DNA from: Flavobacterium notoginsengisoli
GTDB taxonomy: Bacteria; Bacteroidota; Bacteroidia; Flavobacteriales; Flavobacteriaceae
NCBI RefSeq assembly: GCF_014207905.1
Contig: NZ_JACHLB010000001.1
Location: forward strand, 756,676-820,675
DNA length: 64,000 nucleotides
Reading direction: 5' to 3'
This document shows positions 30,039 through 38,434 of this stretch, piece by piece (within the stretch, counting starts at the first letter, position 1; every line of letters starts with the position of its first letter). Both the position numbers and the translations under genes were made by a program. The notes under the pieces are model-generated. The model saw nothing but the letters and a program-made list of their open reading frames with translations, was not told where the DNA came from and ran no database searches.

Positions 30039-33000
30039 CTATTTAAATTTTACAGTCAAGCCAAACGCCACACTTCTCGTACGAGGATAAATTCCTCTAT
30101 CGCCACCAAAGTTATCAGCCGGATTACCACTTCCGCTTACATTTAATTCGGGATCAATTCCTGAATAATCAGTAATTAGGAATAAATTGTTTCCTGTAAG
30201 TGAAAGTCTAATAGTATCAATGTATTTATCTGTAAAACGGAAAGTATATCCCGCTGTAAGATTTTCTAAACGAACAAAAGAACCGTCTTCTAACCATAAA
30301 TCAGAACCATATGGCGAAGTGTAAATTCCTGTTTCGACCGCACTTGCCAAAACGTTCGATTTACCAATATTTTCCAGTCTACTCAAGTTAGAACGTAATC
30401 CGTTGTAAATTTTATTTCCTCCAGAACCTCTTACTAACATAGAAGCATCGAAGTTTTTGTATCGATAAGATGGATTAAATGAAAAAGTATATGTCGGTAG
30501 AGCTGAACCTGCATAGTAACGGTCTGGACTTTTAACGCCCTGATCGATTACACCGTTTCCATCACGATCTAAAACAGTTTCAACATTATTTTCGTTTTTA
30601 CCAGTATGTTCTAAAATATAAAATGCTCCAATTGGTTTTCCTTTAACTAAATAAGAATTGGCTGCTCCCCAACCCACATAGTCAGTATTTAAAGGAACTC
30701 CGTTAATGCTTCCGTTTAAGTTAAGCACTTCATTCTTCATAAAAGAAACATTTCCTGCCAAAGTAAGTGTGCTGTTTTGCGATTTGATTACATCATAAGC
30801 AAGAGATACTTCAATACCTTTATTTAAAATACTTCCAACATTTGCCTTAATTGTGTTGTAAGGATATGGAGGCTGAGGCACTGTATAATCAAACAATAAA
30901 TCTTCTGTTTTAGAAGTATAAAGATCAACAGTTCCTCTTAATCTGTTGTCTAAAAGAGCAAAATCAAGACCTAGATTGGTTTGTTTTTTAGTTTCCCATT
31001 TCAAATCAGCATTTGAGTTTTGGTAAATGCTGTAGTTTGTAATGGGCTGACCTCCAAAATAAGTAATTCCTGAGTTTCCAACTAATGAAAGTGATTGCTG
31101 TGGAAGAAGACCTTGCTGATTACCCGTTTCTCCATAACCCAAACGAACTTTCAACTCATTAAACAAATTTTGTTTTTGCATGAAAGATTCTTTGTCGATT
31201 TGCCATGCAACAGAAGCTGAAGGGAAATTTCCCCATTTATTATTAGCTCCAAAAACAGACGAACCATCTCGACGAATACTTGCTGTAACTAAATAACGAT
31301 CTAGTAAAGAATAATTTACTCTTGCTAAAAATGAAACTAAAGTTCTGTCATTTTTATAAGATGTTATATCTCCAGGACGAACTTTTGACAAATCTCCCAA
31401 TTGCAAGGCATTGTAAGTTGTTTTATCATTCATAAAACCTCTTGCCTGTGCATAATTTCCTTGATACATTTGATTTTGCCATTCGTATAAACCTAAAGCA
31501 TTAATGCTGTGTACACCAAATGTTTTTTTATAATTAAGACTTAAGTTAGTTAACCTTTCATTTTGTCTTTCATTTTTAATATTGGCAAAACCATTTTGAT
31601 CAATTGCATAAGCTACAGTTGATTCTATTGGCTGGAAATAACCGTATGTTACATTTGTTTTTCTCCAGCTTCCAAACCAGTTTAATGTTAAACCTTTTGC
31701 CAAATCCAAATCAGCTTTTAAACTTCCGAATAAATTGTCGTTTTGAGCTTCATTTGTAGTAGTTTGTGCCGCCGCATAAGGATTTAAATATTGAAAAACA
31801 TTCGAATCTGTAAAATAGGTTCCGTCAGTATTAAAGACAGGATCGGTTGGTCTAACTAAATATGCATTTGTAATTAAGTTAGAAGTATAAGCTGCTGTTC
31901 CAACGCTCTGTATAATACTAGTTGTATTGTTAATTCCTGTATTTAAATTGAAAGTCAATTTTAATTTATCATCCAATGCCGTTTGAGTAGCCTGAATTCG
32001 ACCAATATATTTTTTGTTACTAGAATTGATAACAACACCATCTTGTAAAATAGCTGTAAGAGAAGCTCTATAGCTGAATTTATCTGTTCCGCCTCCAAAA
32101 GATAAAGTATGAGTTTGAGAAATTCCAGTCTGCGTCAAAATACCGTACCAATCAGTATCTGAACCATGATTGGCAGATGCAGGAACGCCAACACTTTGTG
32201 CTGCAGCCCACCATTCATCAGCATTTAGCATATGTAATTTTTTTGGAATAAAATCTAAAGATGTAGAACCAATATATTCCATTGTTGTTTTACCCGCTTT
32301 ATTCTTTTTTGTAGTGATAATAAGTACACCAGGCGCACCGCGAGAACCATAAACCGCAGTCGCAGAAGCATCTTTCAAAATATCAAAACTTTCAATTTCG
32401 CTTGGCGGAACTTGATTTAATAAGTCCATATTTCCCTGAATTCCGTCTACAACAACCAAAGGATCACTTCCTCCAATTAAAGACGAAATTCCACGAATAC
32501 GAACGCTTGGTCCTTGACCTGGCTCGCTTCCTAATTGAGTAATATTAACACCTGCAGCTTTACCAGAAATCAACTGTAATGGATTCACAATCGCACCTTG
32601 ATTCATGTCTTTTGCAGCAATAGAAGAAACTGCTCCAGTAACATCTCTTTTTGTGGCTACACCATAACCAACAACCACAATTTCCTGCAAGTCAGTTGCA
32701 TCTGGAAGAAGTTGAATATTGATTACGCTCTGATTTGCCGTAACTTTTTTCTCTTTATATCCCACAAAAGAAACCACGATTACAGATTGGCTGCTTTCTA
32801 CGGTCAGTTTGTATTTTCCGTCAAAATCGGTTACCATTCCGTTTCTTGTACCTTCTTCAATGACAGAAGCTCCAGGTAATGGCATTCCGTTTTCATCTGT
32901 AATTACACCCGAAACAGTTTGTTTTTGAAATTCGATTACTTGTGTTTTGAGTTCGGGTTTCTTGAGGATAATTTGGGTATCGCGAATTTTAAATTCGGTT

Positions 33001-33311
33001 GGGGTTCCTTTAAAAATTCGGTCTAAAACCACATATATAGACTGATCTTTTACAGAAATTGAAACTGTTCGATCTAAGTCGATGTCGCTCAATTTGTAAA
33101 TAAATCTGAAGTCGGTTTTTTGCTCAATGGTCTCAATAACCTTTTCGATTGTTGAATTGTTTAACTCAAGGGTAACTTTTGTCTTTTGGGCATAAGTACT
33201 CGCTTTGATATTAAACATGGCGACCAAAATAAGTAGTGTAGTTAGTTTCAATTTTAGGTCTTTTTGGAACAATGAGTATAGAAACCCATTATTCTTAGAT
33301 TTTTTTTTCAT
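30039..33311 (-). CDS. susC: SusC/RagA TonB-linked outer-membrane transporter with STN signalling domain
   Basis: A 1090-residue transporter. It has an extended N-terminal signal sequence, then an STN (secretin/TonB N-terminal) domain at about 55-110 (FRFIYKLSDIDLDRTVSISV). A carboxypeptidase-like beta domain follows at about 130-205 (ISGV-type start, PLPGASVIEEG), then a plug with SFDILKDASATAVYGSRGAPG, and a C-terminal beta-barrel. The STN domain is found in TonB receptors that signal to FecR-type anti-sigma factors, and such a gene lies directly upstream here. It imports glucan oligosaccharides with SusD. There is no CAAA (minus-strand TTTG) anywhere in the 130 bases upstream, so a housekeeping promoter there is unlikely. 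Confidence 0.95.
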   Translation of the reverse strand: MKKKSKNNGFLYSLFQKDLKLKLTTLLILVAMFNIKASTYAQKTKVTLELNNSTIEKVIETIEQKTDFRFIYKLSDIDLDRTVSISVKDQSIYVVLDRIFKGTPTEFKIRDTQIILKKPELKTQVIEFQKQTVSGVITDENGMPLPGASVIEEGTRNGMVTDFDGKYKLTVESSQSVIVVSFVGYKEKKVTANQSVINIQLLPDATDLQEIVVVGYGVATKRDVTGAVSSIAAKDMNQGAIVNPLQLISGKAAGVNITQLGSEPGQGPSVRIRGISSLIGGSDPLVVVDGIQGNMDLLNQVPPSEIESFDILKDASATAVYGSRGAPGVLIITTKKNKAGKTTMEYIGSTSLDFIPKKLHMLNADEWWAAAQSVGVPASANHGSDTDWYGILTQTGISQTHTLSFGGGTDKFSYRASLTAILQDGVVINSSNKKYIGRIQATQTALDDKLKLTFNLNTGINNTTSIIQSVGTAAYTSNLITNAYLVRPTDPVFNTDGTYFTDSNVFQYLNPYAAAQTTTNEAQNDNLFGSLKADLDLAKGLTLNWFGSWRKTNVTYGYFQPIESTVAYAIDQNGFANIKNERQNERLTNLSLNYKKTFGVHSINALGLYEWQNQMYQGNYAQARGFMNDKTTYNALQLGDLSKVRPGDITSYKNDRTLVSFLARVNYSLLDRYLVTASIRRDGSSVFGANNKWGNFPSASVAWQIDKESFMQKQNLFNELKVRLGYGETGNQQGLLPQQSLSLVGNSGITYFGGQPITNYSIYQNSNADLKWETKKQTNLGLDFALLDNRLRGTVDLYTSKTEDLLFDYTVPQPPYPYNTIKANVGSILNKGIEVSLAYDVIKSQNSTLTLAGNVSFMKNEVLNLNGSINGVPLNTDYVGWGAANSYLVKGKPIGAFYILEHTGKNENNVETVLDRDGNGVIDQGVKSPDRYYAGSALPTYTFSFNPSYRYKNFDASMLVRGSGGNKIYNGLRSNLSRLENIGKSNVLASAVETGIYTSPYGSDLWLEDGSFVRLENLTAGYTFRFTDKYIDTIRLSLTGNNLFLITDYSGIDPELNVSGSGNPADNFGGDRGIYPRTRSVAFGLTVKFK

Positions 33312-33360
33312 AATTTTGTTAATTGATTGTAGTTAATTCGTTATATTCAATCACTTAGTT

Positions 33361-33391
33361 AATCGGAAATTGTTCGCAGCTCTTTCCGATT
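33361..33391. repeat. Imperfect palindrome upstream of susC
   Basis: Arms AATCGGAAA at 33361-33369 and TTTCCGATT at 33383-33391, in the gap between fecR and susC. A T run follows on the plus strand only, so it does not read as a terminator for the minus-strand fecR transcript. It could be a leader hairpin or a protein-binding site. Confidence 0.4.
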
Positions 33392-33441
33392 TTTTTATTT
33401 AATACGCTTTTTTCATCATAAATTTTAGTTGGTTTTAGTGG

Positions 33442-34620
33442 TTATTTAATTAGTATTTGATTGTTTTTTATCGTGTAATGAATGCCATGAATTTCGTTGA
33501 AATAACTCATCACATTTTCTATAGATTCTTCTTTAAAACTTGCGTTGAATTTCTCGTTAGCCAGTTTTTCATTTTTATTGATGATTGTAACGTTGTAGCG
33601 TCTTTCTAATTTGGTAATGATGTTTTTGAAAGTCATATTTCTAAAAGTCAATCCGCCATTTATCCATGAAGTATAGATATCTGTAAGAACTGCTTTTGTT
33701 GAAATTTTAGCATTTTCTTTGTTGAAACTTCCTTTAAATCCAGGTTTTAAAATAGTGTTTTTAGCAGCATCAAACTCTTGGTTAGATTGATACATTCCAA
33801 CAGAACCTTCCACCAAAACAACATCGGTTACAGCATCTTCAGGATAATTTGTAACATTGAAATGCGTTCCTAAAACACGAACATTCAATTCGTCGGCATT
33901 TACGATAAAAGGATGTTTTTTATCTTTTGCGACGTCAAAAAAAGCTTCACCGTCAAGAAACACTTGTCTGTTTTCGCCAGCAATAAATTTTACAGGATAT
34001 TTTAAAGTTGTTCCAGAGTTTAGGTGAACAAATGTTCCATCAGATAACTGAAGACGGAATTTTTTACCATAAGGAATTTTAATCGTGTTGTAAACCAATT
34101 TTTCAGGATCTGAACTGTTTTCATAAACCAATTTATCTCCATTTTGATTTCCGACAATATTACCTTTAGAATCTTTTACTTGAGAAGAATTCTGTTCGGA
34201 GATAATTTGGGTTTCACCATTTTCTAATTGTAAAACGATGTCGGAACTTTTAAAATCAAATTTTTGTTCCACAACGTTTTGTGTCATATTCTGTTTGTAG
34301 AAAAATCCAATTCCTAATAAAACAACAACAGAAGCAGCAATCGCAATGTATTTTCTATAATTTGATTTTCTTGCTGGCATTTCAATAACAGTTTCTTCTT
34401 CTTTTGAAGCTGTTAAAATATTATTGAAAATAGCGTCGGCTTTTTGCTGATCCATTTTTGGCATTTCATCCAAAAGATTTTGAACGTCTTCAACAGTCGG
34501 AAAATCATCTGTAAGCTGATTTTTTTTGTAATAAGCAATTACCTCGTTTATTTCTTCGGGCGTGCATTGGTTTAAAACAAACTTTTGTAAAAGACTTTTT
34601 ATTTCAGGATTTGAATTCAT
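33442..34620 (-). CDS. fecR: FecR family anti-sigma factor
   Basis: A 392-residue inner-membrane protein. Residues 1-80 form a cytoplasmic sigma-binding part (LLQKFVLNQCTPEEINEV). A single membrane helix lies at about 90-108 (YIAIAASVVVLLGIGFFY). The periplasmic FecR domain spans about 175-275 (FRLQLSDGTFVHLNSGTTLKYP, GEAFFDVAKD). A C-terminal DUF4974/STN-like domain ends at ILIK. It receives the signal from the STN domain of SusC and controls the ECF sigma factor encoded upstream. The 446-base gap to that gene is large for a sigma/anti-sigma pair and contains a complex palindromic element. Confidence 0.93.
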   Translation of the reverse strand: MNSNPEIKSLLQKFVLNQCTPEEINEVIAYYKKNQLTDDFPTVEDVQNLLDEMPKMDQQKADAIFNNILTASKEEETVIEMPARKSNYRKYIAIAASVVVLLGIGFFYKQNMTQNVVEQKFDFKSSDIVLQLENGETQIISEQNSSQVKDSKGNIVGNQNGDKLVYENSSDPEKLVYNTIKIPYGKKFRLQLSDGTFVHLNSGTTLKYPVKFIAGENRQVFLDGEAFFDVAKDKKHPFIVNADELNVRVLGTHFNVTNYPEDAVTDVVLVEGSVGMYQSNQEFDAAKNTILKPGFKGSFNKENAKISTKAVLTDIYTSWINGGLTFRNMTFKNIITKLERRYNVTIINKNEKLANEKFNASFKEESIENVMSYFNEIHGIHYTIKNNQILIK

Positions 34621-34791
34621 TACGAATTGATTTTATATCTGTGTTCTTGATATAATACAGCTGAGAATAATTTAAGTACTACTCAAACGTTATAAATTTT
34701 TAAATTTTAACATTTATATATTTTTATGTTTCTGATTATAAGAGAGTTACTCTATTTTGTTTTGAAGTAAAAAATTAAATTTTCTCTTCAG

Positions 34792-34915
34792 TTGCCTCCA
34801 GTTTTAACTGGAGGTCATAAAATGTTACATTAGAAAAGGCTTTAGCCAAACAACTAATTTGGCTAAAGCCCCTGCCTAGCTTTCTTTTTGAACCTCCAGT
34901 TAAAACTGGAGGCAA
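34792..34915. repeat. 124-bp nested-hairpin element between sigma and anti-sigma genes
   Basis: The outer arms are an exact 24-base inverted repeat at 34792-34815 and 34892-34915, and each arm is itself a hairpin (CCTCCAGTT / AACTGGAGG). Inside lies a second exact inverted repeat of 13 bases at 34838-34850 and 34858-34870, again with self-complementary arms (GGCTTTAGCC / GGCTAAAGCC). The DNA could extrude several alternative cruciforms. No coding potential. A shortened relative lies at 17457-17535. Confidence 0.85.
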
Positions 34916-34931
34916 TTGATTTTTATTTTTT

Positions 34932-34989
34932 GCCACAGATTAAACAAATTAAAAGGATTTCAATCTGTGGGAATCTTCTAATCTGTGGC
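34932..34989. repeat. Inverted repeat downstream of the ECF sigma gene
   Basis: Arms GCCACAGATTA at 34932-34942 and TAATCTGTGGC at 34979-34989, with an extra direct copy AATCTGTGG at 34962-34970. It lies between the sigma-gene terminator and the nested-hairpin element. Confidence 0.6.
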
Positions 34990-35020
34990 TTTAAAAAAGG
35001 CTATGAATTATAATCAAAAA

Positions 35021-35044
35021 AAAATCACTCCGAAGAGTGATTTT
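35021..35044 (-). terminator. Terminator of the ECF sigma factor gene
   Basis: Perfect 10-base stem AAAATCACTC / GAGTGATTTT at 35021-35030 and 35035-35044, loop CGAA, with an A run on the low-coordinate side giving a U tail on the minus strand. It separates sigma from fecR transcription. Confidence 0.75.
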
Positions 35045-35066
35045 AATGGCATTATTGTGGTTTTGG

Positions 35067-35630
35067 TTAGATAATTTCATCGTGAAGTTGAAAAAAACCG
35101 CGCATCGATTCGAGCGCTTTACTCATCTGGTTCCGGACGGTATTTATCGAAATACCTAGTTCCTGACTTATTTCTTCATAGCTCATTCCTTTTTTCCGAG
35201 ACATCTTAAAAATCTGCCGTCGTTTAGGAGGAAGCTGTTTTATAGCTTGTTTTTGGAGTTTTTTGCAATCGGCTTCCCGAATGGAATAATCTCCGTATTC
35301 ATGTGATTTCTGACTTTCGTAAAAAACAGCTTCTTTTAAAATAACTTCATTTGCTGCTCTATTCAAAACATTAAAAGCCTGATTTCTTGCAATTGTAAAA
35401 ATATAGGCTTTAAATGATTGTTCTATATCTAAACTTTCGCGGTTGAGCCAAACCTTCATAAAAACATCCTGCACATTCTCTTCTGCCGCCTCTTTTGATT
35501 TTAAAAGACTAATGCTGTAACCATAAATATCTTGATGGTATAAATCAAAAAGTTGTCGAAAAGCTTTTTCGTTACCATTTTTGAGTTCACTCACCAATAA
35601 TTTTTCACTATGGTTTGCTGCTTCTAACAA
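35067..35630 (-). CDS. ECF-type RNA polymerase sigma-70 factor
   Basis: A 187-residue sigma factor of the Bacteroidota ECF expansion. Region 2 is at about 20-90 (AFRQLFDLYHQDIYGYSISLL, FKAYIFTIARNQAFNVL) and region 4 with its helix-turn-helix at about 130-180 (LPPKRRQIFKMSRKKGMSYEEISQELGISINTVRNQM split across two helices). There is no region 3 or extra domain. With FecR and the STN domain of SusC just downstream it completes a trans-envelope signalling set, so its main target is presumably the susC promoter. It has its own sigma-A promoter at 35701-35729 and its own terminator. Confidence 0.93.
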   Translation of the reverse strand: MLEAANHSEKLLVSELKNGNEKAFRQLFDLYHQDIYGYSISLLKSKEAAEENVQDVFMKVWLNRESLDIEQSFKAYIFTIARNQAFNVLNRAANEVILKEAVFYESQKSHEYGDYSIREADCKKLQKQAIKQLPPKRRQIFKMSRKKGMSYEEISQELGISINTVRNQMSKALESMRGFFQLHDEII

Positions 35631-35700
35631 TTTAATTCGCTTTATTTAATTCTAATGGTATTAAACTATCAAAATAGAGGTCTGGTGTTTGACTTCTTGG

Positions 35701-35729
35701 CAAATATATAAAAATAATATTCGCAACAA
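35701..35729 (-). promoter_or_regulatory. Predicted promoter of the ECF sigma gene
   Basis: On the minus strand TTG (plus 35727-35729), 18 bases, TATATTTG (plus 35701-35708). The implied leader is about 65 bases. Confidence 0.6.
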
Positions 35730-35930
35730 ATCATATATAAAAAAACTTATTTCGGATTTTTTGTTAGTTTTTTAGAGAAAGATATAAAATGCATCCTAAA
35801 GTGGCTTTGTTACAAGTAAGTGTCATATTGACGCTTTTGCTAAATAAATTTTTATTTTGAATTTGACTTTTGAGAATATTCTTATGTACGAAATAGGAAA
35901 TGAAAATTTACGCTGAGTATATTCCAAAAA

Positions 35931-35968
35931 AAATCCTTTTGTCTTCTTAAAAAAGAACAAAAGGATTT
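35931..35968 (-). terminator. Terminator after the ACT-domain protein gene
   Basis: Stem with AAATCCTTTTGT in the left arm (from 35931) and its complement ending at 35968. An A run on the low-coordinate side supplies a U tail for minus-strand transcripts. Confidence 0.7.
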
Positions 35969-35992
35969 CGTTATATAACTCTAATTTTTGGA

Positions 35993-36649
35993 TTAGTTTT
36001 TCAAGTCTTTAATTACTTTAAAAGCAACATCAACCTGATCTTCTCCAACTAAAATGGTAAATTCATTTGATGTAGAAATAACTTCGTTGATGATAATTCC
36101 TTCCCAAGCTAAACGTTGGAAAATGAAGTAGTAAATACCAGGAACAACGATGTTTTCTTTAGGTAATTTTACAGTAATTGAAGCTAAATTATCTAATTTC
36201 TGAATTAATTTCTCTCTCATAAAGTGCTTCTCAACTAAGTGATTCACACTACTACTAACGACAATATTAGTTTCATTTACACCACGAGATGAGGTATAAA
36301 AAATATCAGATAAAGCGTTGATATCAGAAATTAAGTCGGCCTGTTTGTTTAAAACAGTTTCTGAAGCTGCAAAAGTGTAATCTGTAAGTTCAGAACGAAC
36401 GGTAATTTCACCTATATTTTTAATTACTTTATTGATTTTGTGGTTCAATTTAAAATCTAGTTCTTCTGTCAGTCTTTTTAAAGACATCACTACAGCGCCC
36501 TGTTTTACTTCTTTTCCAAACTCACTTTCTAATTCGGTCATAATATTTCGCGAAAGTGAAGTTAGATTAATAATTCCGAGCGAGAGGGCATTTAATAAAA
36601 ATGGTTTTGTTTTAATGTAGTTTTCTACAATAGAAGACACAGTTTTCAT
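35993..36649 (-). CDS. Orphan ACT-domain protein (aspartate-kinase ACT-like, no kinase domain)
   Basis: A 218-residue cytoplasmic protein. The C-terminal 70 residues (ASITVKLPKENIVVPG ... EGIIINEVISTSNEFTILV) look like the ACT regulatory domains of aspartate kinases, which bind amino acids. The N-terminal 80 residues are helical and could form a winged-helix-like domain (AVVMSLKRLTEEL); no kinase domain is present. Homologues are often labelled aspartate kinase by transfer, which would be misleading here. A regulator responding to an amino acid is an inference. The start codon is preceded by a run of 13 A residues, and the gene has its own promoter at 36716-36746. Confidence 0.75.
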   Translation of the reverse strand: MKTVSSIVENYIKTKPFLLNALSLGIINLTSLSRNIMTELESEFGKEVKQGAVVMSLKRLTEELDFKLNHKINKVIKNIGEITVRSELTDYTFAASETVLNKQADLISDINALSDIFYTSSRGVNETNIVVSSSVNHLVEKHFMREKLIQKLDNLASITVKLPKENIVVPGIYYFIFQRLAWEGIIINEVISTSNEFTILVGEDQVDVAFKVIKDLKN

Positions 36650-36654
36650 AATTC

Positions 36655-36667
36655 TTTTTTTTTTTTT
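36655..36667 (-). repeat. A13 homopolymer in the 5' leader of the ACT-domain gene
   Basis: Thirteen T on the plus strand, reading as A13 in the mRNA, end five bases before the ATG. Bacteroidota mRNAs rarely use Shine-Dalgarno pairing and A-rich leaders favour translation. A tract this long is also prone to slippage and could tune expression. Confidence 0.6.
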
Positions 36668-36715
36668 GTAATTCGGTTGGTTGTTAATTTAACATTACGA
36701 TGTTATAATTCTTTG

Positions 36716-36746
36716 CAAATATAAATAAAAAAACAAATTGTTACAA
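36716..36746 (-). promoter_or_regulatory. Predicted promoter of the ACT-domain gene
   Basis: On the minus strand TTG (plus 36744-36746), 20 bases, TATATTTG (plus 36716-36723). It lies between the YraN stop and the ACT gene, so the two are separate units. Confidence 0.6.
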
Positions 36747-36767
36747 TTATAACAATAAAAAATTATG

Positions 36768-37139
36768 TTAAAAGTGATAAAAAGCATCGGTAAGATGTTC
36801 AATTGCAAATGATTCGCCGTTTTTATGGATGCCAATGATGTCAAAACGGATTTCTAAATCATCTTCAAAATCCTTTTCCCTATCGTTTATGTAGGCATTT
36901 ACTGCTTTAATGAGTAATTGAATTTTTTTTGGCTTGACAAAATCTTGTGGAGAACCAAAATCTAAACTCGAACGTGTTTTTACTTCGATAATGGCTAAAA
37001 TGGAATCTTTTTGAGCAATTATATCAATTTCTGCTTTTTGAAAAACATAATTGCGATCTCGAATAGTGTATCCATTTTTTTCCAGATGTGCTACAGCGAG
37101 ATCTTCTCCTAATTTTCCTAAATCATTATGTTCAGCCAT
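36768..37139 (-). CDS. yraN: YraN family (UPF0102) putative endonuclease
   Basis: A 123-residue cytoplasmic protein with a restriction-endonuclease-like fold. The family pattern is complete: GKLGEDLAVAHLEKNGYTI, then AEIDIIAQ and IIEVKTRSS, where E, D and the E-x-K pair form the likely metal site, followed by FGSPQDFVKPKKIQ. Length is typical. The physiological substrate of the family is not established. It is an isolated gene flanked upstream by an inverted repeat. Confidence 0.9.
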   Translation of the reverse strand: MAEHNDLGKLGEDLAVAHLEKNGYTIRDRNYVFQKAEIDIIAQKDSILAIIEVKTRSSLDFGSPQDFVKPKKIQLLIKAVNAYINDREKDFEDDLEIRFDIIGIHKNGESFAIEHLTDAFYHF

Positions 37140-37154
37140 GGGTTTTGTTGTTTT

Positions 37155-37256
37155 GTTTCAAGTTTCAAGTTTCAAGTTTCAGGTTTTATGTTTTTTGTAC
37201 GCAAAGACGCGAAGTCACAAAGTGTGCTTAAAACTTTGCGACTTCGCGTCTTTGCG
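37155..37256. repeat. Heptamer tandem repeat plus inverted repeat upstream of yraN
   Basis: Four tandem copies of GTTTCAA (last copy GTTTCAG) at about 37155-37182 precede a 24-base inverted repeat with one mismatch at 37200-37223 and 37233-37256 (core GCAAAGACGCGAAGTCACAA). The same heptamer occurs in the nuoF-nuoG gap. Confidence 0.75.
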
Positions 37257-37304
37257 AGATTTTATGTGGTATTTTTAGTTTCCTTATAAAGGAATATTAC
37301 AGTT

Positions 37305-38303
37305 TTATTTTTTGAAAGTAAGCGTGCTTCCTGTAGCAGTAACTTCCATCGTAACGGTATTCCCCATAATTAAAGCTCTGTTGTCTCTAATGTGACCAGC
37401 TGGAAAATTAAAAATTACAGGAATATTATATTTTTTAGTTACATCATCAATAATTTCTAAGGCATTTTTTCCCCAAGGAACTTCATTATCTTTCATGCTC
37501 GTCATTCCTCCAATAATAATTCCTTTTAGGTTTTCGATGCATCCGTTTCGTTTTAGATTCATCATCATACGATCAATATGATAAAGATATTCATCCAAAT
37601 CTTCGATAAATAAAATTTTATCTCTGCAGTCAATTGCAGAAGGCGAGCCTAATAAACTATAAAGAATAGATAAATTTCCCCCAACTAATTCTCCAGTTGC
37701 AGTTCCTAAACGATTCATTGGAGTTGGACTAATAGAATAAGAAACAGGTTCTCCAAATAAACTTGCTTTTAAAGAACTAACGGCATCTGGAGTTGCTCTC
37801 GGAACCGTTACAGGCATAATTCCATGAAGTGATTTATAACCCATAGTATTTAAATGATTGTGTAAAACGGTAACGTCGCTAAAACCAATAACCCATTTTG
37901 GATGCTGTTTGAATTTGGTAAAATCCAATAAATCCAACATTCTAACAGTTCCATAACCACCGCGAACGCACCAAATAGCTTTAATATTGGGGTTGTCCAA
38001 TTGTTTTTGAAAATCTGCTGCTCTTTGTTCGTCTGTTCCTGCCAATTGATGATAATCTAATCCGATTGTAGATCCTATAACGGCTTCTAAACCCCAGCTG
38101 TGCAATAAATCAATTGTTGGTTTTAAGTTGTCGTCGATATTTTTTCGAGCTGTTGCTAAAAGTGCAACGGTATCTCCTTTTTGTAAATAAGGCGGTGTTA
38201 TCATGATTTGTTGAGAATGACAGTTGAATGATTGTAAAGCAAAAATAAGAAATAGGAATTTATAAAGAATAATGTGTTTGTTAATGTTGAAACTGGTTTT
38301 CAT
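37305..38303 (-). CDS. S66 family LD-carboxypeptidase
   Basis: A 332-residue exported peptidase. A signal peptide covers about residues 1-30. The S66 catalytic triad is visible: S142 in GFSDVT, E234 in FIEDLDE and H304 in GHIRDN; the family segment CVRGGYGTVRML is also present. Such enzymes remove the terminal D-alanine from murein tetrapeptides during peptidoglycan recycling, normally in the cytoplasm; a secretion signal suggests a periplasmic location here. I chose the ATG at 38303 because the promoter box at 38340-38347 overlaps a TTG at 38342 that would otherwise start the frame. Confidence 0.88.
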   Translation of the reverse strand: MKTSFNINKHIILYKFLFLIFALQSFNCHSQQIMITPPYLQKGDTVALLATARKNIDDNLKPTIDLLHSWGLEAVIGSTIGLDYHQLAGTDEQRAADFQKQLDNPNIKAIWCVRGGYGTVRMLDLLDFTKFKQHPKWVIGFSDVTVLHNHLNTMGYKSLHGIMPVTVPRATPDAVSSLKASLFGEPVSYSISPTPMNRLGTATGELVGGNLSILYSLLGSPSAIDCRDKILFIEDLDEYLYHIDRMMMNLKRNGCIENLKGIIIGGMTSMKDNEVPWGKNALEIIDDVTKKYNIPVIFNFPAGHIRDNRALIMGNTVTMEVTATGSTLTFKK

Positions 38304-38339
38304 AGTCGTTATTGCTTCTTTTTCATTTTGTGTGGAAAA

Positions 38340-38347
38340 CAAATATA
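38340..38347 (-). promoter_or_regulatory. Predicted -7 element of the S66 peptidase gene
   Basis: CAAATATA on the plus strand reads TATATTTG on the minus strand, 36 bases before the ATG at 38303. It overlaps the alternative TTG start and supports the shorter gene. A well-spaced TTG is not evident. Confidence 0.45.
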
Positions 38348-38434
38348 GACATTTTTGATTTTAAAATTATTTGAAATTTCTTACAAATAACTTAAAAAAG
38401 TTATAATATTGAAAATGTTTTTAAATTAAGATAT

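Larger units (their letters stand above)
35631..35992. other. Intergenic region upstream of the ECF sigma gene
   Basis: This 362-base AT-rich gap holds the sigma-gene promoter (35701-35729) and the terminator of the ACT-domain gene (35931-35968). I see no further gene or repeat in it. Confidence 0.6.

Noticed and set aside
33361..33391. Terminator for fecR
   Set aside because: The T run follows the stem on the plus strand only, whereas fecR and susC are on the minus strand. It is recorded as a palindrome of unknown role.
35993..36649. Aspartate kinase
   Set aside because: Only the ACT-like C-terminal part is present. There is no amino-acid kinase domain, so the enzyme name would be wrong.
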